64,000 nucleotides of DNA, from NCBI GenBank assembly GCA_041602035.1, contig JBFIHA010000004.1, forward strand, positions 121,355-185,354. The letters are read 5' to 3'. Source of the DNA: JAOTVV01 sp041602035 (GTDB lineage: Bacteria; Gemmatimonadota; Gemmatimonadetes; Gemmatimonadales; GWC2-71-9). Shown here one piece after another: positions 52,308 through 59,629 of the stretch; position 1 is the stretch's first letter, and each line of letters begins with the position of its first letter. A program made the position numbers and the translations under genes. The notes beneath the pieces were generated by a model. The model saw only the letters and a program-made list of their open reading frames with translations, was not told the DNA's origin and did no database searches.

Positions 52308-55300
52308 CTATGCCTCCACCAGGTGCCGCACCTTCTTCAGGTACGTCACCGCCGGCCTCGTATTGAGGTCGCCGAGCACGTGGTAGCCTCGCGGGTCGTG
52401 CGCGAGCGCGCTGACCCGAGCGTTGGGATCGTTGAGATCACCGAAGACGATTGCGTCGGACGGACACGTCTGCTGACACGCCGTCGCCACCTCCCCGTCG
52501 GCGAGCCGGTCCCGATCCTCCAGCTTGGCCTGGTTCTGCTTGTCACGGATACGCTGGACGCAGAAGGTGCATTTCTCCATCACGCCCTTGGAGCGAACCG
52601 TCACATCTGGGTTCAGCAGCCAGTGCAATGGCTCCGGCCATGCGAAGGCCGGATCGGCCGGCTCCTGGTGGTCGAACCAATTGAAATACCGCACCTTGTA
52701 GGGGCAGTTGTTGGAGCAGTACCGCGTCCCCACACACCGGTTGTAGATCTGGCCGTTCAGGCCGTCGGGGGTACGATAGGCCGCGAACACAGGGCACACC
52801 GGCTCGCAGGGAGCGCTGCCGCACTGCTGGCACAGCATCGGTACCACCCGGGCCTCGAACGGCTCGTCGTTCTCCCCGCCCTCGAAGTAGCGCTCGATCC
52901 GGATCCACGCCATCTCCCGTCCCCGCCGCACGCCCTCCGGTCCCACCGTCGCAATGTTGTTCTCCGCGTAGCACGCCGTCACGCAGGCACTGCACCCCGT
53001 GCACCGGGATAGATCGATGGCCATCGCCCACCGAGGGTGCTCCCCCTCGTAGTCTCCGTACTTGGTGGCCTCGTCTTGGCCTTCTTGCCAACGATCGAGG
53101 ACGTCCTCGATGTGCTCCGGGACCGGTGCGGCGTGCATGCCATGGTCGTCATGACCCTCCCCGTGCGACAACTCGTCCAGGGTGGCCATCTGGGCGATGC
53201 CGCGGCCCAGTTGCCGCGGCTTGCCCTCGGTCTTGGGCAGCACCACATGCTCGCCGGTGTGGCGCAGGGTCACCGCGGCATAGGTGGCCACGCCCCCAAA
53301 CGCCGTCGGCGCCGGATCCAGCAGGTCCAGCACGTTGGCGCCCCGTCCCTCAGCGTAGCGCCCGAACGCCGTGTGTCCCTGCCCCATTGGCACGGCCACC
53401 GTGTCGCGCCGCAATCCGGGATAGAGGTAGGCTGGCGCCCGGATCGTCGCCATGTCCGACGCGATCTCCACCACATCGCCTTCGTAGATCCCGTGCTCGG
53501 CAGCCGTCTCGGGATGGATCTCCACCCACGTGGTCCACGTGGTCTTGGTCACCGGATCGGGAAGTTCCTGTAGCCACGGCCGGTTCGCCCCACGGCCGTC
53601 GTACAATGCCGACGATGGGTAGGCGATCAACGCGAGCCGTCCCTCGGGCAATCGCCAGGGCGACGAGCCGTCAATGGACCCTGCGTCCGCCGCGAGCGTG
53701 ACGCGTTGCGACGCCGCGTCGCGCCACACCCCGCCGCGCTGGAGCGCCTCGGTCCAGAACACCTCAAATGGGCGTCGATCGCCGACACGGCGCTGCAAGG
53801 CAGCCCATGCGCGCTGTAGATAGTCCTTGAACGTCGTCACCGAGAATCGCGCTGCCGCCGCCCCGCCGGCCCGGGACGCGACCTGCAGCAGGACGTCCCC
53901 CGTGGCCCGCGTGTCGAACACGGGGTGCATCACCGGCTGCTGCAGCCCATGGACCCCGGGGCGGGGCTCGAAGTCGTTCCACTGTTCGAGGGGATCGTGA
54001 TCCGGCAAGATCAGATCGCACGCCTGCGCGGTCTCATCCATGAAGCGGGCAAAGCTCACCCTGAACGGCACCGCCTGCATGGCGTCTCGGAATCCGAGTC
54101 CCGGTGGCGTTCCGTGCACCGGATTGGCACCGTGCACCAACAGCACGCGCACGGCCCCACCCTTCATGTCGTCCGTCAGTTGCAGGAGCGCACCATACGG
54201 GGCCGGGCGGCCCGCCGGCGATCCTTCGAACCGTACGGTACGGCCCACATTGCCGGCGAGGTAGTTCAGGAGGTTCACCGCCGCCGCGGTCACGTGGGCG
54301 GCGGCGTGCTGCATCCCCATGCCCCCTGCCAGGGCGACACTCGGGCCAGCGGTGAACTCACGCGCCAGCCGCATGATGGTGTCTATCGGAACGCCCGTTT
54401 CCGCCGCAACCGTCTCCGGGGCGTGTCGATCGAGCAACGGCTGGAGACGCCGCACGTCGGCAGGGACCGGCGCGAGCCCGTCACGAACGATGACGTGCGC
54501 GACGCCTAGTGCCAGCAGGCCTTCCGATCCCGGTGCGGGAGCAATCCACTCGTCCGCACTCATGGCCGTCATGCTGAGCCGCGGCTCGACGTGGACGTAG
54601 CGCCCCATGTGGCCATCGTGATAGCTGTGCCCTGTTCCGAAGCCGCGCGCGTGCTCGACGGGACTGAGCCACGTGTCGAGGAAGTCGGCTCCGAACGAGA
54701 GCACGTACTCCGCCGCGGCGAAATCGTAGCGGGCCACGCCGTCGATACCGAACACCGTACGATTGGCATGCCGCAACGCCTCGTAGCCAAACGGCTCGAA
54801 CACGACCCGCCCACGCGACCCGAAGGCTGCCAGCCACTCGTCCACCAACCGGTCCAAGCTGCCCGCTTCGTGCCCAGTGAGGTACCGAATCCCGTCGCCT
54901 GCCGATTCGCCGAGCCCCTCGACCACCCGGGCGATCGCGTCCTCCCACGTGATGGGCTCGAACCTGCCGTCGGGCGTCCGGGACAGGGGCTGCCGCACCC
55001 GATCGGGATTGTACAGACCCTGCATTGACGCCTGACCCCGGGCACACAGCCGACCGGCGTTCACGGGATGGTCCGGATTGCCTTCCACCTTGACGGCCCG
55101 GCCTTCGCGGACTCGCACGTGCAACCCACAACCCGCCGGGCACTCCCGGCAGGTGGATGCGTACCACGTGGCGACGCCGGGGATCTGATTCTCTGGAGGA
55201 ACGAGGTAGGGGATCAGCTTCTCGACGGTATCGCCGGAGCACCCGGATAGCGCAGCCGCCCCTCCGCCCGTCACGCCAAGCACGGTGAGGAACTTTCTTC

Positions 55301-55328
55301 GGTTCATGCCGTTCGAGTTCTCAGCCAT
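52308..55328 (-). CDS. actB: Alternative complex III subunit ActB (Fe-S, molybdoenzyme-like)
   Basis: A 1006-residue periplasm-facing subunit. The N-terminus has a Tat signal (NRRKFLTVLG) with lipobox Cys (AAALSGC). The first ~700 residues resemble a molybdopterin oxidoreductase, with TCRECPAGCGLHV and RLCARGQASM, but this family is known to lack the cofactor. The C-terminal ~300 residues form a ferredoxin-like part with CTGCSACVTACY, CQQCGSAPCEPVCP, CVGTRYCSNNCPYKVRYFNW and CTFCVQRI with CQQTCPSD. These would carry several Fe-S clusters moving quinol electrons to the hemes. Starts 41 nt after actA. Confidence 0.94.
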   Translation of the reverse strand: MAENSNGMNRRKFLTVLGVTGGGAAALSGCSGDTVEKLIPYLVPPENQIPGVATWYASTCRECPAGCGLHVRVREGRAVKVEGNPDHPVNAGRLCARGQASMQGLYNPDRVRQPLSRTPDGRFEPITWEDAIARVVEGLGESAGDGIRYLTGHEAGSLDRLVDEWLAAFGSRGRVVFEPFGYEALRHANRTVFGIDGVARYDFAAAEYVLSFGADFLDTWLSPVEHARGFGTGHSYHDGHMGRYVHVEPRLSMTAMSADEWIAPAPGSEGLLALGVAHVIVRDGLAPVPADVRRLQPLLDRHAPETVAAETGVPIDTIMRLAREFTAGPSVALAGGMGMQHAAAHVTAAAVNLLNYLAGNVGRTVRFEGSPAGRPAPYGALLQLTDDMKGGAVRVLLVHGANPVHGTPPGLGFRDAMQAVPFRVSFARFMDETAQACDLILPDHDPLEQWNDFEPRPGVHGLQQPVMHPVFDTRATGDVLLQVASRAGGAAAARFSVTTFKDYLQRAWAALQRRVGDRRPFEVFWTEALQRGGVWRDAASQRVTLAADAGSIDGSSPWRLPEGRLALIAYPSSALYDGRGANRPWLQELPDPVTKTTWTTWVEIHPETAAEHGIYEGDVVEIASDMATIRAPAYLYPGLRRDTVAVPMGQGHTAFGRYAEGRGANVLDLLDPAPTAFGGVATYAAVTLRHTGEHVVLPKTEGKPRQLGRGIAQMATLDELSHGEGHDDHGMHAAPVPEHIEDVLDRWQEGQDEATKYGDYEGEHPRWAMAIDLSRCTGCSACVTACYAENNIATVGPEGVRRGREMAWIRIERYFEGGENDEPFEARVVPMLCQQCGSAPCEPVCPVFAAYRTPDGLNGQIYNRCVGTRYCSNNCPYKVRYFNWFDHQEPADPAFAWPEPLHWLLNPDVTVRSKGVMEKCTFCVQRIRDKQNQAKLEDRDRLADGEVATACQQTCPSDAIVFGDLNDPNARVSALAHDPRGYHVLGDLNTRPAVTYLKKVRHLVEA

Positions 55329-55369
55329 CCGTCCTCAGCTCCGCACCCCCACGCTGCCGTCGACCACTG

Positions 55370-55978
55370 CTAGTAGTGGCACGCCGTGCAGTCCGTCGTG
55401 ACGTCTTCCTTCTCGTGACACGTGATGCACCAGCCCATCTTCAGCGACGCGTGCTGGTATACCTGCGGCATCCGTCGTATCGGCCCATGACAGGTCTCGC
55501 ACTTCTCGACCATCTCGAGGTCCTTGAAGCTTCCCTGTTCCGAGAGCACGTGGCGGCTGTGCGGGAAACGGACGAACGGCGCCATCACGTGGATCTCGAC
55601 CCACTCGATCGGCCGCCGCTCGTTCCAGTATTCCCTGAGCTTCTGGACCTCAGGGTTGGCTGCCCCGGCGATGATGTGACACCCCATGCACTGGGACACC
55701 GTGGGGATCCCCGCACTCGAACTCACCTCGACCGCAGAGTGGCAGTACCGGCAGTCCATCTGATACTCGCCGGCGTGCACATCGTGTCGGTAGAAGAGCG
55801 GTTGCACGGGGCCGGGAAGTCCGGCCGTGTCGACGTCGACGGGTGCTTGGTACGGGACCTCGTCCTGTGCGGCATCGGCCTGGGCTCGCAGTGCACTGTC
55901 CGGTCGCGTGGCAACAAATGCGACGGCAGCGGTGAGCACCGTGAACATCCCGACCGCGGTGAGGGCGCGCCTGGTCAT
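55370..55978 (-). CDS. actA: Alternative complex III subunit ActA (pentaheme cytochrome c)
   Basis: A 202-residue cytochrome with one N-terminal membrane anchor (LTAVGMFTVLTAAVAFVA) and five CxxCH heme sites: CRYCH, CMGCH, CETCH, CITCH and CTACH. It is the first gene of the act operon and the electron collector of the complex. The ATG at 55978 is the best start; a longer frame runs to 56032 but starts with a non-hydrophobic His-rich stretch. Confidence 0.94.
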   Translation of the reverse strand: MTRRALTAVGMFTVLTAAVAFVATRPDSALRAQADAAQDEVPYQAPVDVDTAGLPGPVQPLFYRHDVHAGEYQMDCRYCHSAVEVSSSAGIPTVSQCMGCHIIAGAANPEVQKLREYWNERRPIEWVEIHVMAPFVRFPHSRHVLSEQGSFKDLEMVEKCETCHGPIRRMPQVYQHASLKMGWCITCHEKEDVTTDCTACHY

Positions 55979-56118
55979 GACCCAGCGATGCGAGTGATGA
56001 GCACGCTCCGTCCGTGTGTGATGCCGTTCCAACCGACCGATGTGACTCGCCTCAGAAGAGCGGCGCCGGACGTCACGAACGAGGCGTGTGTCACCGAGGG
56101 TCCGGCGCGGCCGCCAAT

Positions 56119-56146
56119 AAGATAGTCGATGGAAAGGCTAGCACAA
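56119..56146 (-). promoter_or_regulatory. Candidate sigma70-like promoter of the act operon
   Basis: On the minus strand TTGTGC (56146-56141) and TATCTT (56124-56119) are 16 nt apart, in the 202-bp gap between the amidohydrolase gene and actA. Rest of that gap shows nothing coding. By-eye match only. Confidence 0.35.
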
Positions 56147-56180
56147 CCGGCCCTGAAGCAGGCGCGCGGTCGCTCCCAAC

Positions 56181-56963
56181 TCAGCCGGCCAACCAGCGCG
56201 CCAAGTGTCCGCTTCGGACGCCGTCCGCGATGCCCGGCTCGAGGTCGGACAGCTCCAGCTTGGCGACCGCCGAGTCGGGAATGCGCAGCGGCATGCCCGT
56301 GCCGAACACGAACCGCTCGGCGCCCACGGTGCGAGCGAGCTGCCGAAGGTGATCGTCTGGGGGCCCCCACAGCCAGGCGATGTCCCACACGAGCCGGTCG
56401 GCCTCATCGGGCGTGAGGCCGAAGTGCACCTGCTCGATGAACGCTCGGTCGGCGTGAGTGACGACGAGCCGCAGGCCGTCCACCGCCCGAACCAGCGTAC
56501 GCAGATCGTGGGGCGCGAGCTCACCGGCATGATCGAGGGGATGCCGCTGTCGCACGTCCTCGAGTCGCACACTCATGATCACGGCCCGCCCGGCGGCGAC
56601 GCACGCCTCCGTGACCGCCCTGATCTCGGGGCCGGACGTGGCGACACCCTGGTACTGAGGAAAGACCCGGACAGCGGGAGCGCCAAGCGCGACGGCCCCA
56701 TCGAGATCGTCCTGCCATCGCGCCTGTTCCGGATTGACCGTGGGCACCGGCCGAAGGCGGTCGGGCGCCTGGGCAACCAGGCGCTCGAGCTTGCGATTGC
56801 CTGGCGCGGGGTCACTGTGGAGGATCGTCGGCAGGTACCCGACCCACGCCGTGTCGATCGCGACGCGATCCATTTGGGCAAGCAGCCACTCAGGAGTCGT
56901 CACCGATCCCAAGTGCCGAAACGGATACGCGCCCAAGAACGCGTTGACGTCAGTGAGCGCCAT
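56181..56963 (-). CDS. Amidohydrolase_2-family protein lacking the N-terminal HxH motif
   Basis: A 260-residue TIM-barrel protein. It starts ALTDVNAFLGAYPFRHLG, a branch of amidohydrolase_2 where the usual D-x-H-x-H metal site is D-x-N-x-F. Some later residues (VVTHADRAFIEQVHFG, and FVFGTGMPL near the end) remain. It may bind one metal weakly or be a catalytically altered partner of the next protein. It overlaps the true amidohydrolase by 14 nt and could work with it on the same substrate, such as a sugar lactone. This is inference. Confidence 0.78.
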   Translation of the reverse strand: MALTDVNAFLGAYPFRHLGSVTTPEWLLAQMDRVAIDTAWVGYLPTILHSDPAPGNRKLERLVAQAPDRLRPVPTVNPEQARWQDDLDGAVALGAPAVRVFPQYQGVATSGPEIRAVTEACVAAGRAVIMSVRLEDVRQRHPLDHAGELAPHDLRTLVRAVDGLRLVVTHADRAFIEQVHFGLTPDEADRLVWDIAWLWGPPDDHLRQLARTVGAERFVFGTGMPLRIPDSAVAKLELSDLEPGIADGVRSGHLARWLAG

Positions 56964-57759
56964 GACCCAAGTCCACTCCGAACAGCTCGAGGGCGTTACC
57001 GGCCCTGATCAGGTCGAGCCGGTCGGTGGCCAAGCTGACGGCCGACTGGAGGTAACGAAGCTTGGCCCAGCCGGTACACATCGTGATATCGGTTCCCCAG
57101 AGCAGCCGCGTCGGGTCGATGAGGTCGATCGCTCCATGCACCATGTCGGTGTCGACACCACTGCCCGAGAGGTCCACCCAGATGTTCGACACCTTCCGCA
57201 CCACGCGCAGGGAATGAGACCAATCCCCACCTCCGCCCAGGTGTGCCAGGATGAACTTCGTTTCCGGGTGGCGGAGTGCCAGTGTGGCCAGTTCCGCGGC
57301 GTCGGACGCCTCCTGGCCCGGCCAGTCACGGCGCCGATGCTGCCAGATGTGCTGCAGAATGGGGACGCCATGCCTGGCAGCGGCCTCCGCGATGGGATCG
57401 AGCAACGGGTCGTTCGCGCGTCGGCTCGCCGCGAGCTTGATACCCACCATCCCCTCGCCAAGCCAACGATCGATCTCCGCCAGCGCGTGCGTGCCGTAGT
57501 TCGGGTTGACCGTGCAGTACCCAAACACCAGGCCGGGGTGCGCGCGTTGCACCTCCAACATCGCGGCATTCCCGCTGGTCACGTCCTCTGACGACGGAAA
57601 GTAGATGGGTGATAGCCGACCCCAGGTACCCAGGATCGATGCGACATGCGCGGTGATTCCGAGCCGTGCCCCGACTTCCAGACGCCGTGCGTCACGCTCG
57701 TGCCAGTCCGAACGCCCGGAGATCGCCGTGTAGAAATGGGCGTGGACATCGATCAGCAC
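56950..57759 (-). CDS. Amidohydrolase_2-family metal-dependent hydrolase
   Basis: A 269-residue TIM-barrel hydrolase with complete metal residues: IDVHAHFY (HxH), LQHIWQH, FILAHLGGGGDW and LLWGTDITM (Asp). The family covers lactonases, decarboxylases and deaminases. Next to sugar-kinase and lyase-like genes, a lactonase or decarboxylase of an acidic sugar is attractive but unproven. It overlaps the aminotransferase gene by 7 nt. Confidence 0.86.
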   Translation of the reverse strand: MLIDVHAHFYTAISGRSDWHERDARRLEVGARLGITAHVASILGTWGRLSPIYFPSSEDVTSGNAAMLEVQRAHPGLVFGYCTVNPNYGTHALAEIDRWLGEGMVGIKLAASRRANDPLLDPIAEAAARHGVPILQHIWQHRRRDWPGQEASDAAELATLALRHPETKFILAHLGGGGDWSHSLRVVRKVSNIWVDLSGSGVDTDMVHGAIDLIDPTRLLWGTDITMCTGWAKLRYLQSAVSLATDRLDLIRAGNALELFGVDLGHGAH

Positions 57760-58907
57760 GCTCGCTCGACCTCCGTCAGTGCCGCCTCCAGACTGTGGAT
57801 GACCTCGATCACAACGTCGTCGGTGTGCGCCAACGAGACGAAATTATAGGCGTTACGCTTGAAAAGCAGTCCATGCCGGGCTGCCGCCACGGCCGCGGCC
57901 GCCGACACTTCTTCCCGGGAAAACGTCAGGTAACACATCTGGGGTATGCCCCGTACCCCGCGAACGGCACGCGGAAGGGTTCGTACGAGTCGCTCCAACC
58001 CGGCCAGCAAGATCGTCCCGGCCTCCTCGAGGCGATCGCACACTCGCTCTTGCAGGTACGTGGCCAGCACCGCCGAGCCAACAGCGAGGCTCACCGCTTC
58101 CGTCGCCAGCGTCGAAGAAATCCACGTCCGCGTGGCGGTTTCCAACACGTCGCGGTGGCCGCACACGGCGGCCAGGGGGAAGCCATTGGCCATCGCCTTC
58201 CCCAGGACCATGAGGTCAGGCGTGACCCCCCACCGCTCCGCAGCACCTCCCACTGCCACGCGGAACGCAGTCTTGATCTCGTCAAAGATGAGCACCGCGC
58301 CACTTCGCGTGGCAACATCACGCAGGGCCTGGAGCCACGCCATGTCCGGCGGGCCATCGATGACGGGCTCGACAACAATGGCTGCCGGCAACGCGTCGCC
58401 CGTCACAATACCGGCCACGGCGGCGACGTCGTTGAAGGGAATCTCGGTCCGCAACGAGCGCACGGCCCCTGGCACGCCAAGACCGCCCTGACACCAATCG
58501 AGCCAGCCGTGATAGCCACACGTGACGATGCGCTCGCGATCGGTATACGCCCGCGCGAGGCGCACCGCAGCAGCAACGGCCTCAGCACCCGTTTTGAAGA
58601 ACAGGACCCGCTCCGCCGCTGGCATGACACCGCACAGCGCTTCGGCAAGCGTCCCTTCCACCGCTGGAGCCAGGGAGCCGACGATCCCGTCGCGCACCGC
58701 CCGCTCGGCAGCCGCTGTGACCGCGGGGTGCGCATACCCCAGACCGACAGCTCCCAGCGCCATGATGGTGTCGAGGTATTCTCGGCCCTCCGCGTCCCAG
58801 GCGCGGCATCCCTCAGTGCGAATCAACCGGGTCGGAACACCGTCTGCCGTCCCGAACAGCGCCTCGGGTCGCTTGCTGCGGGTTGACGTGAAGCCAGGGA
58901 TGCTCAC
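57753..58907 (-). CDS. Class III aminotransferase (glutamate-1-semialdehyde aminomutase-like)
   Basis: A 384-residue PLP enzyme. FFKTGAEAVAAAVRLARAYT binds phosphate, FDEIKTAFR contains the PLP-ring Asp, and the PLP lysine is in LGKAMANGFPLAAV. It resembles HemL-like enzymes, but there is no other tetrapyrrole gene nearby, so an aminotransferase or mutase in the operon pathway is likelier. It starts at GTG 58907, overlapping the RNA methyltransferase stop by 4 nt. Confidence 0.85.
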   Translation of the reverse strand: MSIPGFTSTRSKRPEALFGTADGVPTRLIRTEGCRAWDAEGREYLDTIMALGAVGLGYAHPAVTAAAERAVRDGIVGSLAPAVEGTLAEALCGVMPAAERVLFFKTGAEAVAAAVRLARAYTDRERIVTCGYHGWLDWCQGGLGVPGAVRSLRTEIPFNDVAAVAGIVTGDALPAAIVVEPVIDGPPDMAWLQALRDVATRSGAVLIFDEIKTAFRVAVGGAAERWGVTPDLMVLGKAMANGFPLAAVCGHRDVLETATRTWISSTLATEAVSLAVGSAVLATYLQERVCDRLEEAGTILLAGLERLVRTLPRAVRGVRGIPQMCYLTFSREEVSAAAAVAAARHGLLFKRNAYNFVSLAHTDDVVIEVIHSLEAALTEVERAC

Positions 58908-59629
58908 GCCAGGCCCCGCCGCTCGAGATACCGCAGGACCTCGATACACATGGCCTTGAGCAGCTTCGCCTCCCGAGTGTCCAGCGGGACGCGATGGGTC
59001 ACCTCCCTCACCGTTCGCATGATGGGCTCGGGATTCCGCGACTTGAAGAATTCGATCGCGCTCAGGGCGTCGCGGGCGGCCATGAACACTTCCTCCAGTT
59101 GCTGCGCCGAGGCAGGCGGCGCGTCACGTCGTGGCGCTTTGAACGCCGGGACGCCCCGGGCCAGGAACAGCTCGTACGCCATCACCGTGAACGCCTGGGC
59201 CAAGTTCAGGGATGAATGATCGGGATTGGCCGGGATCACGATGCTTCTGTGACAGCGATCCAGCTCGGCATTCGTGAGACCACGGTCCTCCCGTCCCAGG
59301 ACGATCGCCACGGTTCCCGACTCGGCCGAGGAGAGCAGCTCCTCCGCCGCATCCCGCGGTCGTTGCAGGTTGCGCTTTGCCGTCCGCTCTCGCGCCGTCA
59401 ACCCAGCGACCAGGGTGCAGTCTGCAATCGCCTCGCCGAAGTCATCGAAGCGCTTGATCCGCTTGAGGACATCGCCGGACTTGTGAGCGATGCCCTCGAT
59501 CCGCCGGGGCTCGTACTCGACTGGATCGACCAGCCGGAGGTCGCGCAGTCCGAAGTTCTTCATCGATCGCACGACGCCGGCGATGTTCACGATGTCCCGC
59601 GTTTCCACCAAGACGACGACGATGCTCAC
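58904..59629 (-). CDS. TrmJ/TrmH-like SPOUT RNA 2'-O-methyltransferase
   Basis: A 241-residue SPOUT methyltransferase. RDIVNIAGVVRSMKNFGL holds the knot entry; IVLGREDRGLTN and IVIPANPDHSSLNLAQAFTV are the SAM-binding knot motifs, including N-L-A/S-A. The C-terminal helices (about 170-241) resemble TrmJ. It modifies tRNA or rRNA, though embedded here in a probable catabolic operon with 4-nt overlaps on both sides (GTGA). Confidence 0.88.
   Translation of the reverse strand: MSIVVVLVETRDIVNIAGVVRSMKNFGLRDLRLVDPVEYEPRRIEGIAHKSGDVLKRIKRFDDFGEAIADCTLVAGLTARERTAKRNLQRPRDAAEELLSSAESGTVAIVLGREDRGLTNAELDRCHRSIVIPANPDHSSLNLAQAFTVMAYELFLARGVPAFKAPRRDAPPASAQQLEEVFMAARDALSAIEFFKSRNPEPIMRTVREVTHRVPLDTREAKLLKAMCIEVLRYLERRGLA

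Noticed and set aside
57753..58907. Class III aminotransferase as HemL of heme synthesis
   Set aside because: No other tetrapyrrole gene nearby and it is embedded in a catabolic-looking operon.
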